Shown here piece by piece: positions 38,001 through 51,600 of a stretch of 64,000 nt of DNA (position 1 is the first letter of the stretch; each line of letters begins with the position of its first letter). Made by a program: the position numbers and the translations under genes. This DNA is from Lutjanus erythropterus (taxonomy: Eukaryota; Chordata; Actinopteri; Lutjaniformes; Lutjanidae), in NCBI GenBank assembly GCA_020091685.1, contig CM034605.1, positions 7,425,019 through 7,489,018 on the forward strand. Reading direction: 5' to 3'. The notes under the pieces are model-generated. The model was not told the origin of the DNA and searched no databases. It saw nothing but the letters and a program-made list of their open reading frames with translations.

Positions 38001-41000
38001 CTTAGACCTTGAATTGACACTAGATAATCTCTTTGGATCCTAGAGTAATGAAACTCTTCAGGTGGTCTGGATTGGCAGATCATTAATGCAGGATCCCCCA
38101 CTTCATGTATTCAGCAGGGAAAACTATTACACCCATACACACAACATGAGAATGCAAAATTCATAAGCCATGCATGCACACAGTGTGCAGGTGTACTGCA
38201 CAATGCGTGTGTGTGAGCAGTCTCTTGGGACGTCCTGCTGAGAAAAGCCGTGTCTTTACACTTACGCCCTCAGTGCACATCGTGCATATTTGTTAATGAA
38301 AAAACCTGAAAACATGTTGGCTTATTGCTTACTAGCATGTTCAACGCCCGTGTTGACATGAAAGAAAGCAAGAGATTGGTACAGTCATGCCGTGCTTTCA
38401 GCACATTTTCCCCCTCAGGAGATTTTTATTAATTAGAGGCACATAAGCTCATGTCCCCCTCCTGCGATGTGGTAAATTTAAACACACACCTCCCATCAGT
38501 ATAAACACAGAGGAGCATTCCTTACCCAGGTGCTGGGGGTGTGGGGGTCTAAATCCTCTCAGGTTAGTAATTAGACTCATGAAACTGTATTTATTGATAC
38601 AGAAAAGCACCACTCTGTAGCCTGAAGGTATGGATCTGGTGGTCTGTTTTCTATGGAAGCCCATTAACCAGTAAAAGTAAATATCCTCACAGTCAGTCAT
38701 AATTATGAGGTAAATCACCAAATTTTCTAGATAAAAAGTCATGATTATGAGATAAAATATAAAAATTATGAGACAGAGTCATAATTATGACATTAAAAAA
38801 CATCACATTTATGAGATAAAAGTTGAAATCATTACATAAATATAGAAACTGAGGTAAAAGTAAGGCAAAAGTCTTTGTGTTTAAGAGTCATACATTTATA
38901 AATATGCTGTATGCATGTATGTATATGAGTTCAAAAAAGTGAAATTGTGAGTTAAAATGCCAAAATTATGATAGAAAAGATGTAGTCTAGTGTACAGTTT
39001 TTATCTCATCATTTATACTTTTTATCCCACCATTATATTTTATTTATTTTACTGGCAGAATTTGGCCTCCATAGTTTTCATAATCTCCACAGGAAGCGCT
39101 CATTTGCTCAAGGCTTTTGTGGACCCATGTTTATCTATAGGAAGGGGGAGCAGTGTGGTTTTGATTAACAGCAATATACCTTCATTTCTCTTTATGCTGT
39201 GAGGTCAATATGGGGGCTTTTGTTTTGAAGGTAGCACAGCTAAGATCCAATCATGTTCGTCAGTAGGCGAGCCCTGACTCCTGACTGCTTACAAAATGCT
39301 CCCTGTCCTGTTTCTTATCTTGCTCACCTATCTCACCAGCTGCTCTGATATTGATGTTTGTGCATTTGCCCACGTCTGTCAGCGGCTAGGTGTGTGTGTG
39401 TGTGTGTGTGTGTGTTGTTATTTTTCTGGGGAACTCCAGCCGGCCGGCCTAATGAGGCCCAGTTACATTTCGCAGTGCAGAAGGTCGAGGTGGCGCTGCA
39501 GCACACACATGAATTATTGAAAGCCATATGTGGTAGATGGCATTCTCCACTCTTTTCTCAGCCCCACAGACACCAGCAGATGGTTGGTGTAAAGACGCTA
39601 AATATTAAACAGCCTCCCTTTATTTTTTCCCCAGGTCTCCCTTCTCTTCTTGGCTTGTTTTAGTGCGTTTCTGATTTTTTTTCTCTTTACATAGAGGCTA
39701 ATAAAGAACAGAAAATGGCTGGTACAAGATTTCTGCAGGTTTCAACAGATCTTTTAAAGATCTTTATTAATGCAGTTTAAGAGATATAAATTATTTAAGA
39801 CCTATGTCCATACTGGCAAAAGAGTATGAAGAATATCAAGGAGAATCTGAGTCCCAGAATTATTTGCAAAGAAATGAATTTATTCACATTCAACATGAGC
39901 ATTCAATTAAATGGTACAGGGCTATTGCATTGTAGGGTTATTATATAGAAATGTTGGGGTAGATCATCTGATGACAGACTTTAGTGTTGCTCCCGATGTG
40001 AATACAGAAAAACAGCAGGCGTTTGCCGGTGGCATTTTATGGCAGCTTTAAGTTTTTCCACCTTCCCATCCAACTGTGACTGTGCCTTTATCATTCAAAG
40101 TTCTAGTCTTAGACTCATGACCAGTCTCAAAACCACTTTTCGAAGATTTTGGTCTCATCTCGGTTGCAAAAGCATTTTAATTCGGTCTCGTCTCAATCTC
40201 GGGCAAAGAGTACTCAGGATTTTATTTCAAGACTGGTGAAGACCACAACTGTGGGGATGTAACTAAATTGTCTGTGCATCATCTGAACACTACAAACTTC
40301 CTACTCAGACCGTTTTCTTGCACAAGGCGGAGTGGAATTCAAATAAGATATTTTCAGCTTCAATCAAGCACTGAATGTGATGTTCTCAATTTGCACTCAC
40401 TCATATTAGGTAAAGTAATGTTAACAGAAACAACTACAGTTTTAACTTACTTTTAACTAACTTACAAAAAAGAGATACTTCTAAAAGAGATACTTCTAAA
40501 AGTATCTCTTTTTTGATGAGAGGATATGTCATATTAGCAGTGATAAGTTCTAACTGGGCTGCACAGGCTGCATCAGGGGTTTTTGGTATGTTGGTTTTGT
40601 TTTATAGTTCAGTGTGATCACTACAGTTTTTTTTTTTTTTTTTACCTAAAACAGATTTAAAAGCAGGGCTGAAGTAAATGCAACTTTATAAAAGTACCGT
40701 TAACTTCGTAATCCAACCTGGCAAAATCGCATTTTAGACATTTTAAAGCCTAAAATTCAGATTATTAGATTTCAGACTTTGTAAGAACCCGTGAAAACCC
40801 TGCGGTAAGTGCCTCAAGGGATTTCTAGAGTGCTGGGTTTTCCTAGATATTTACTGTTTTTGTTTTTTTCTCTTTTGCAAAAGTGAAAGAGTATTGTTGT
40901 GTTACTTGTGTTTATTCTCTGTGGGAAATCCAGTTGTGGCCATTTTAAATGACATCATCAGCTCCTTGGCTGCTCTAATGTGGTGCTGTCGAGACACGTG

Positions 41001-44000
41001 CTTGCAGGAGAAGGATTTGGATAGCAAGGCCGTCTTGAGGAGCCAGACTCTCCTCCATGCACTTAATCTTTTGTTACCTTCTCAGGTTCTCAGACTGTGC
41101 TTTCTCCAAGATGTTTGAGATATCTTTCTTTGGTGCTTTCCTCCCATTTACTCTCAATTTATCCTCCAAGTCCAACCTTTTTTTGCCTCTACCTCTATCC
41201 TGCTTATTTAATCTCTTAAACCCAGAGTTTCATCTCGCTCTCCCCCAATTTCCCTCTTCATTTGTCTTCCCTTTTTTCCCTTCAGCTGCGTCCTCTCTTT
41301 CTCAAACTCCCGGTTTCTCAGAGCATAAACATCAGAGTGTTAGCCGGCGGTCCTTCTCCCACAGTTTCCATACTGACTCATCTGTGTTGACTAAGCCTAA
41401 ATCTCATTTACCACTGCGACGCCGCGCTCGACAACCTTGCCCCAAAGTCATGCTCTCCCCCCGTCTCCTTCTCTCTCGTTCTCTCATCTCTCATCCGTCT
41501 TAGGGGAGCTATGTATACAGTGAGGAGCTGGCCGGCAGTCGGCTGTGGGAAGTAGGCCAGAAAGGTCTGAGGATTTGTGGGAGAGTTGGTAAAGCTTTCT
41601 AAAATTAGTCAGTTTACGGCGAAGCGGCACTGTTTACAGCCACTTTATAAATGTACTCGTGTTGGGGAGGGAGAGTTACTGTACTCTGCTGCTCGGAGGT
41701 CAGACGAGGGTGCTCACTACCATAACAGGAGCCGGAGAGTTTTTCTTGTTGGAAAGGAAACTTCTGAGGATTGTTTTTGGAGAAATTTAATCCTTATCCT
41801 CAGAAAAAGCGATTGCCCCGGCAAGTCTCTTCCATACGCCAGTTCTTAACAGGATAGTTCAGGTTTTTTGAAGTGGGGTTGTACGAGGTACTTATCCACA
41901 GAAAGGGCATTGACTACAGTGTCTCTTTTGAGAAGCAGCAGGAGTATCGGTGCAGGAAGCTAAGTAATGTACTGCTGTGGGCAGGGTCAGCAGCAAAACA
42001 TAGTTTAGCCACCTAAAAAAAATCAATATCAGTTTAAGTGTAAGCTATATTTAGAATATTGTCAGTGCTTTACCTTGCAGTCAGACCACCTTTACCAGGG
42101 GGAAGCTGTCATGTTGCCTTACAGAACAGAGGAGCTGCTGGTCGACCACTGCCTCGATCTGTTAGTTTGTTTGTGTATCGTTGTGACTTCAGTGAATCTC
42201 AACTAAATCTTGAAAACACAGAAGGTCCACTTGTAAACAATGCAGATTTCACCACAAAACTGACTACAACTGGCTTAATTCTGAACCAATTTTGAAATTT
42301 GGTCTTTTATAAACATGAGAAATTGAGCATGACGGTGCTTCCTTGTTGCAGTTAAATTCAGTTACTGTGGGGTGATCTAATTATCTCTATGACAAAACAT
42401 TATCCTTTTGAATAACCATAACTTCCACTGCGACATGCTGGCTCCAACCATTGAATAGTCAACATCAAGTGTAAATTATTTAGAATTTCAGCTTTTATAA
42501 ATTTCTCCAAAAATGTTAATTTCTATATCCATTAGGGTTGGGTCCCATTTCAGCCCCAATATTCAGATATGCTCAATAAATAAACAACATAAAACCACAA
42601 AATGTCAAGAAAGGGCATATTCTTACTCCTTTTTTCCTTATTAAACAGAAAAATACAATAACACCCCTTCTGAATCCCTCCGGTCCATCTATACACCCTG
42701 AGACGCATATGATAACTCTGCCTCTGCAGGTCGGACAGTTGGCAGTACACAAAAATGATGCAAATATTCTAAATCTCAAATTTTATTTTTATCTTCATTC
42801 ATACAATCTTTAGAGCAACTCATGAATGCTGAAATTATTCAAATAATTTACCCGTGATGTTGCCTGTTCAAAGGTTCCAAGCCTTCATGTCCCCAGTGGA
42901 AGCTGTTGATATTCAGAGAGTTCATGTTTTGACATCGAGCTGATTAGATCACCCCCAGTAAATTAATTTAACTCCACTACTAAGCACTATCATGTTCAAT
43001 TTCTTTGATTTATAACAAACCAACCATTTCATGAAAATTGGTTCAGAATTAAGCAAATTACAGTTGATTTTGTAGTAAAATGTGAATCTTTCAATGCACA
43101 TTGTGTTGTTTACTAGTGGGTCTTGACCTCCCCAGTATGGGCTAATTCAGTATCTATATTTCTATATCTATGGCACTGATTGCCATCTACTAGAGGTAAT
43201 ACAGTATGACTATGGATAAGTACCTCATATAACCCTACCTACCCTGCATACTATCACACCACACTAACATAATGGCAGAATACAAGTACCTTTTGAGCTT
43301 TTGTTAGACCCATTTTGAGAACAAAATGCCCCACTTCTATCACCAGCCGTGCCGCCCATCATGTCCCTCCTGCCCGGTGACAGACTATCTCAGCAAAACC
43401 TGATAACTGCGGCCTGCTTGAGCGAGGGCTGGTGCTACACCCTCACATAACGGATGGCTCCATGTCACTGATGTATTATGGAGTTGTTAAAGCCCTCTGA
43501 GGCTGCAGAGTCACCTCTAGCACCGGGCTTAGCCTGACACAACACGCCTTACAACCACAAGCCGGGGAGAGGAGCTGGAGAGGGGTGGCTGAGGAAGATA
43601 TGATGGATCAAGAGTGGAAAGAGAGAGGGGTGGATGTGGAGATGGAGAGGGTGGGGGTGCTGGTCTTCCTCATCAGTAACCGGACTGTTTCACGCTTTCA
43701 TCTTTCTGCTACACAGAAACCACTCAGTGTCCATACACACCCCCTACACTCTCACACACACGGCATATTTCCACCATGCACCTTCAAAGGCTGCAGACCC
43801 TGTTTGGAAGCAGAATCAAAGCCCTGCACTCGCCACACGTAGTTTTTAATTAACTACTATAATAGCACCGTGTGTGTCTAATATTCTGTTGCCGAAGTGG
43901 CTGGGCACTTAATCGCTCATGAGTCAATCAGTGCGGTGCCCCTCTGTCTGTATTCCTAACTGTACGTCTCTTGATTTCAGCTCTTTGAGAGCGACGCTGG

Positions 44001-46174
44001 AGGTCAAACACACGTCCTACCTCCCCGGAGCATCGAGGTGAGTCACAGCGCTCAGTAACTTTTTACGGTTTGTGGATCTTTGATATATCTTTTAAAAATT
44101 CCACTGCCATCTGTCACATCCATCCTGTGGTACCATTTTATGTGCAGAATTATCAGTTTCAGCGTGAAGTAGCCATGGCAAAAATGGGTCTGCTGCTGCT
44201 TTGACCTCTGCTGTCTTTCATGGCTTTGATAGTGGGCTGTGTAAAGATATTTTTGCGCGCTGTGTGTGTGTGAAAGAATCAGAAGGTGTGTGTGGGGATC
44301 TGTCTGTGTATATTACTGGTCTAGGATCAAAGCAAAGATTCCTTTCATGTTGATTTTCAGGTATCTGAAAGATAAATAGACGGCATATCTAACAAGATCT
44401 AAGAAGATTTTTTCAGAGGTAGAAGCGTGTTAAACTTCCATGTGGACAGGGCTCCAGTTTACATCATAATTGAGTTAATGGAGAGTGCTGAGTGTTGACC
44501 AGAAGCGCTGGTTTGAAGTGTGAATGTATGGGTTTATCGTAAAAGTGTTAAATTATTTAGCGTGAATTTTGGCCATCTGAGCAGCCAGATGCTGGAACTG
44601 CAGCACTGACAAGTTATCGTGTTTTTATACATACATACATCAAGAAACTGTGAAATATTGCTGAGAGCTTCAGCTCCAAACCTTACGGTAGTAGGTAGGT
44701 AGTAGCTTTTGATTATTGACACTTCCCTTTAATTCATAATTCTGCTTTATTACAATGATTATTCTTGTATTTTTAGCCATTATTGGTCATGATAATATTG
44801 CACTTAATCAAAGTTTCTGAACACGGCAATGTAGCTACATCTTAGTCTCATGTAGCATTGCTTCATGCCCAGATCTCACTGATACTTACTGATAGGAATG
44901 ATGGACAAATTTTGAGAAATGTCATCCCATATTTTGGGAATTATTTGTATCTGCTTTCTTGTTGAGAGTTAGATAATAAGATATTTTCCTCTTTTCTGTC
45001 TGTCCTTGTATTAGACCATTTCAATCACTGTATCTGTAATGTCACCACTGTTTTAAAAAAGTAGATGAGAAAATCATTTTCATGTCTGTCAGCAGTTGGT
45101 TAGCTTAGCTTAAAGGCTATAGAGGCTGGCTTTGGCTAAACGTAACAAAATATGCCATCCTTAATATTAACATGATCATGATAATAATAATAATAATAAT
45201 AATAATAAAGGTAATAATAATAATAACTATAATAATAATAACAACTTAATAATAACATCCAAATATGCCTCCAAGGCTCACTAATTTGCATTTTTTTGTT
45301 GTGTAGACACAATGAGAGAAACACTCAGGGAAGACACTGTGCCGCAAGACCAATATTTCAGCATTTAACTCCACCTAAAACTACAAATTCTTGTTTCTAC
45401 ACTTTGGTTTTTGTATGGATATTTTTCTGAGCCTTATTTCTGTCCTCCATGTGAAAAGGAAGCAAGAGAATTGTTTATTATAGTATATTTTGCTGTTTGT
45501 CGCTTCAAACTCTTAAATCTTATCAAAGCCTTCCTCGATGAACAGATAAAGGTTGGCGCTGTCAGATGAGCATAATGGACACTTTTAGACAGAGCAGGAT
45601 GGGGTGTTATGAAGATTGCTCTTCCACAGGATGCAATGATTCATATTATGAGTGTGTGGTGAATGTGGCGAGTGTTAAAACTGCCCCCATTAAGGGTCTT
45701 GAAATGGACTCAGAACAGGAAGTGGTTTGGGGAAACAATAATGGCCTTCATTGGGTCGACACTTTAATAGTGTTTTGATCCTCCCTAGATTTTGGCCGTG
45801 GACGTGGAAAACAGTTTGATTTAGTAGAGATTAAGACTCTTCAGGGTGGGAAGTGGGAAAGAGAGAGACGGGGAGGAAAGCACAGCTGTATTGATTTTTG
45901 CCGACACATTCTGTACAGTTCTTCATCTCTGTCTCGATGACTGTGGGTCTGTTGTCCTACTTGGGTCTAAAATCCCTTGAATTGCTCTAATAAGCAATCA
46001 TCTTCCTCTAATCCTTTGACATGAAGTCAAGTGAAGGGTATGTTTGTATGTGTGCACTCTCATGTAGCATGTACATATGTAATGCAGGCATGATGTTTTA
46101 TAGTCTAACAATAAACTTTATTGTCCAGAATGACATCAGGGCGCTGAAACTGGTTGTATATATGTGTGTGTGTG

Positions 46175-46216
<42 letters not shown>

Positions 46217-46947
46217 TCATGATAATGTAAAACTCAAAAATATAAAATCAAGTAAACTCCAGCCAGTGTCAGGGTCTTCACTGTCCTTTTGTCATGATTT
46301 TAACCAACCAGCTATTTCAATAGGCAGAGGATGTGCTGACACTGTCTAGCTGTAGGTCGTGACTGCTGTATAAAGCAGTGAGAGATAAACATCTATATGA
46401 GATGAACTTTTCAGTAATATGGAGGCAGTAATGGCCTCCATAGAGGTTAAAGAGCAGTTCACATTGACTGGCATAGTTTGCTCTGCAAATGCTCCATCCA
46501 CCCACTCCTTCTGTCAGCATCGGACTGAGTTAATATGTATTCGCTGCTAGACAAAATTGTATGAATGTTTGACTTATGTTACTTAAACATTATTTTTGTA
46601 ACTTAATGCTGCACACACTAATTTCGAGCAATTTGCATATTTAAAATGAGAGCATCCCTATGGAAATATGTTCAAGAGTTAAGATCCAAGTTTAGCTCCC
46701 TCTCTTTCACATTGCTCCTCTCTGCAAATGAAAAACCAGCTGAGACAAGTGTTTTCTCTCTTTAAAAACAAAACTGGCTCACCATGTCAGTACCCTTGTC
46801 CATGACACACTGATCCCTCTTTCTATGTCACCACCTCTCACCACACTCCGCTACACGCGGGTACGCACCTCTGCTGTAACTTTGAAGTCATATCTGAGGA
46901 GCAGGCACCAGTGTGAGCCAGTGAGGCTGGTCATTATTGTCACCTTG

Positions 46948-46994
<47 letters not shown>

Positions 46995-48569
46995 AAAAAA
47001 GTGTGACAGCGGTGGAAAGAGGAACCTTGGGTGGAGCTTTGAGGAAATGAGGAGTAATACTCTTTTAATAGATGTAATAGGGGGGAAACTATGAAATTGT
47101 CTTCAACTACTCTTCTTCATGGTCACTGGATCTATTTGAGGCAGTACTGTTATATTTGTGCCACCCAGTTGCTAAGTGGAACAGAAAGGGTGTATTTTTC
47201 ACCGTCCGTTACTGCACATTCCATCTTTAGAAGCTGCAGGGTGGAGGACGGCTTGCTTGGAAATAATTTCCACACTTTAGAAGGAAAGACTGAAGTATTG
47301 GTTAGAATTATTTGGCTGAATGCAAACGTAAATAGACTACACATCTCGCCACACAGAGCACTTTTTGAAGTCCAGCGCGTGCCTGGACCGGACTCTTGGC
47401 AGGCGTTCATGGAACGTTGACCAGGCAACCGTCGGCCCGTTACGTCCCTTCTCTGACCATGAATGAGTGTACAGTGTTAGTCAGCCGCTGGTCAGGTCAG
47501 CGCAGGCAACCAAATCTTAGTTTTCCGGTCACGCCATGTTGCTGGGACACAGAAGGGGCGGTTATGCAACCAGTTGCCATGACGGCTTGTTTTTTCATCC
47601 CCTGTTTTCAAGCATGACCTCACATCCCTAAATAGGTGGGTGTTGAAGTGGCATCTTGTTTTCCTTCATCCCCACAGGTTAGGGAAAACATTTGGTTAAG
47701 AACATTTTAGCTTTTATTTTGGCGTTGATTCATTAAAGGGATAGTTTAGATCATTTGAAGTGGGGTTGTATGAGGTACTCATCCACAGTCTGTGTATTAG
47801 CTATAATAAATGGCGGACGGCATGGCCCCAGTCTGGTGTAGCAGAGAGGGGCACCAGCACGGAAGCTTAGCAAATAATTTTAGGCACTTAAAAAAGGTAC
47901 ACCTTAAAAAAACACTAGTATCAGTCTAAGTGTATACTATATTTAAAATATTTTTGTCAGACAGCCTTGTCTGACCAGATACTGCAATTATGTAAGCCAA
48001 ATGTCACTCTCTCTAATGCAACCAAACTCTATAGGCGAAATCAATAATTTTGTCTCCCAGAACATAGCAGTTGCTGGTCTACTGATGCCTCAATCTATTA
48101 CTTGGTTTGTGTTATTGTGTGAATTATGTGTTTTAAAAGGATAGTTTGGATTCACCAAAGTCACACGATAATACAAACAAACTAACAGATCGAGTTAGCG
48201 GTAGACCATCAACTGTGAAAAGAATTTTTGGCTGATATAATGTCAGCTTCATGTCAGGAAACGTCAGCAAGGTACTGCAGTGAAAATATTCTAAATATTG
48301 CGTACACTTAAAATTAAGTGCCTTAAAATACATTGTTGTCCCTGTCCACACAGTTTATTGCTTAGCTTCATACAACAGTACTCTTGGTGTTTCTCCAAAC
48401 TGTGGGTGTGTTGACTGCCATCTACTGTAAGTAATACACTGATTATGGCTAAGTACTTCATACAACCCCACTTCAAATAATCTGAACTATCCCTTTAAGA
48501 GACTAGTCAAGAGGACATTTAGATGGAAAATGAGGCAAGTGTGTGTCTGTGAGCTAGACTGACTAGACT

Positions 48570-48628
<59 letters not shown>

Positions 48629-51600
48629 AGCTAAGTGACGCTCTGAATCAGAGGCCTTAGCTTGTCCCTTTAGGCTTTTTGTCTGGCAGGAAAAAGGTAT
48701 TTTTCCTCTTGAGGTGATGCATCAACAGCAGGCAGCCAGCTTCCAAAACAGACAGAAAAGCTCACACACATGCACCTGAGACAGAAAGCCTCAGAGAATC
48801 ACACACATAGCACTCTCCATTTTTACAATCTTACAGTGCATTTAAAACATCGCTATATACCCAGACCTATTCGCTCAGGCAATTATCCCTCTTGGTCCCA
48901 TGTCTAAGTTTAACCAAGAAGTCATATCGTCTTTGTCAGAAGTGCTGAATCACTGGCTTCTTTCAGTATATTTGGTGTGATTGAGTGTTTCCTCAAGATT
49001 GAGGGCCTTGATAATTGTGGTCTTCGGCTGCACTGTGGCGTCTCCCACAGCCCCCTTCAATGCAGCAGTGGCTGTTTTCCCTCCAGAGACACAGAGTCGC
49101 AACCAAAACCCCCAAATAAATGGCTGCCTGTGAGGCTGAGCCGTGGGCTAACCCTCCCCGCCATAATACCCAGCTCAAACCTCACTGTTAATGCCACCAA
49201 CAAATGATAACCTTCAAATGGCTGATGTGAACATTTGACTGATGTTTAAAGAAATTGTCTCTATACATCACTTTCCTCAAAATGACTCTTGTGGCTTTTC
49301 AAACCAAATAAGTCTGGGAGAGCTGCGCCGATCTCATCTGGACGTCTAGACCTGTCAGTCGACCCTTGCCAATCGTCTTGTGTACACGGTCATTACGATG
49401 ACTATTATGTGGAGCAAATGCCGTCTCTATGTTGTCAAATGAATTTCTGAAAGGCTAATTGTATGACATCTTTGATCCGCCGCTTGATCCACAGCCAAGC
49501 ATTTAAACTAATGGAACTGTATTGATTTGTGTGCTGTTACTCAAAGTCTACTGCTCTCTCCTTCCCTTACTCTGTTTACTTCCTTCTTCCCCCTTTCTGT
49601 TCCCTCTCTCCTCTGTCTTACCTCCTTCCTTTTATCTTCCTTCACCCTCCTTTCTTCTTACCCTCTTTCCCTCTCCCACAGAGGCTTGATGTGCTGACCA
49701 GCATCTACTCCATGTCGCCCCCCGAGGGCAGTGTGTGGGACAGCCACAGCGGTGCCACAGACGTGCTGACGTTTGTCTACATGCCAGACGGCCTGACAGT
49801 CCAAGTTCCTGTCAGAAGAGACCAGACAGCAGCCGACCTTCTCTCGGCAGCTTGCAAGGTGGGGTTGGAGGCCAGTTGCGGAGAAATGATGACACCACAA
49901 CAGTTGCTGCATATCCCTGACAGTTGTTGCAAAAATCAAACAAAAGCAGTGATGTCATTTGGATTTAGTTGCCTAGAGGAATTTTACACAATCGTGCCAT
50001 TCATACATAATGGTGAGAATGTGTTTTCCAGTAAGTTTGAGTATTTGTGAGTTAAAGGGATAGTTCGAGGTTGTATGAGGTAGTCATCGATAGACAGTGT
50101 ATTACCTCCCAGCACAAAAGCTAAACACTGTACTGTTGTACACAGGGTCAGCATCAAAAGATATTTTAACCACTTTAAGATGGTCCACCTTAAAAAAATC
50201 AATATCAGTTTAAGTGTGCACTATATTTAGAAGCTTTTCACTGCTTTACTTTGTCGTTATGCAACCTTCTCTGACGGGAAACTGCCATTATATGAACCAA
50301 ATATCGCTCTCTCTGAAGCAACCAAACTCCACAGGCAAAATCAGTCATTTTACCCCACAGAAGACAGGAGTTGCTGGTATACTGCTGCATTTAGCTTATA
50401 TAATGGTGGTTTCCTGCCAGAAAATGCTGTCACGGCAAAGTAAAGTGGTGAAAGTATTTTAAATATAGCAGTGATACTGATACTGCTTTTTTTTTTCTTT
50501 AGGTGGACTCTTTTTAAGTGGCTAAAATACCTTTTGTTTCTAACACTGTCTACAGTAGCTCATTGCTTGACTTCCATGCTGCTACTCCTCTCTGCTCCTC
50601 CAAACTGCAGTCATGCAGAACTGCATCTACTGTAGCTAATACACTGGCTGTTGCCAAGTATCTCATACAACCCGACTTCAAATAATGTGAACTATCCCTT
50701 TAATGTTCTAGAAGTTTTTAGCTATGTCAGGTGTGGTTTTGTGGTTTTGCAGTCTAACAGTTAAAACATCTGTAGCAGCATATCCAGTTGTATTATGCTT
50801 ACGAGAGCTTCAAATAACACACCTATTCATCCAGTCTGTGACTTCACACTGTCCCATAAGAATGACTGCAGATAGATGGATGCACAGAGACACATATATA
50901 AACACATCACAGTCCCACGGGCAAAGCTTTTTTGTTTACTGCAAATTTCTCATCACTAAGTGTAAAGCCGGTGAATAATTCACACCTCGGCCGTGCAGCA
51001 GATGTCAGATTAAGCGCTGGTGCATGAAATGTGTCCGATGATTTTGTGCATACAGGCTGCTGAACATTAAGGGACTCTTGTGTAAACAGGTGAAACAGCT
51101 GGACCCGGGCCTGCACTGCCTCAGACTGCACAGACGAATAGGGCAGGACGTGGTGGAGACTCGATACGTGGCTCCCGGAGAGCTCCTCTGCAACGTGGTG
51201 AGCAAGGAGGGCATAAACAAGCACGCATAATAAACAGAGTGCTTTTCATTATCTGCTCTTTATTTAATGTGTATTGATTTGTTTGATATCACCGTGCAGG
51301 TCAACGATCAATTGGAGGTGGTCCTAGTTAATGTGTTTACACTGCACATGAGCAGGCCAAGCGGCAGTGGAGACTTCGGTGAGTCGGCTACATGTGTGAA
51401 CTGTTTTATGTCTAGCTTTGTGTGTCTAATTTTATGTTCATCTCATGAGGTGGTGGAATGTAACTGTATATATTTACTTATGTACAAAACTTAAGTACAA
51501 ATTGGAGGTACTCAACACTGTATTTCTGTTTTATTAAATCTTTTATTTCTCAAAAGCAAATATTGTACTTTTTACTCCACATTTGTCTGACAGTTTCAGT

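Larger units (their letters stand above)
37184..43980 (+). other. Intron 6 (6797 bp, the longest between coding exons)
   Basis: Contains the second tandem-repeat-cored element (38651-39074), a (GT)n tract, a 'ggtctcgtctc' repeat fragment (40085-40235), a small hairpin (40466-40514) and the split fold-back MITE copy 3 (41846-43245). The 148-codon open frame at 41057-41503 is pyrimidine-rich and shows no gene character. Confidence 0.75.
44038..49681 (+). other. Intron 7 (5644 bp)
   Basis: Contains (AAT)n, (TA)n and two long (GT)n tracts and one intact fold-back MITE (47733-48498). A very long C/T tract (about 49545-49680) precedes the acceptor. No other gene or element is recognised. Confidence 0.8.

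Noticed and set aside
41057..41503. 148-codon open frame in intron 6
   Set aside because: Pyrimidine-rich sequence giving Ser/Phe/Leu/Pro, with no splice-site logic. The exons on either side already join in frame and match TIAM2 continuously.
46021..46349. Open frames rich in Tyr-Ile around 46.2 kb
   Set aside because: Produced by the (TA)n microsatellite.
49859..50050. Extension of exon 8 as an open frame to 50050
   Set aside because: The frame stays open past 49858, but homology to the RBD ends exactly at ...AACK. GTGGGG is followed by a non-conserved read-through, and exon 9 continues the domain in phase.
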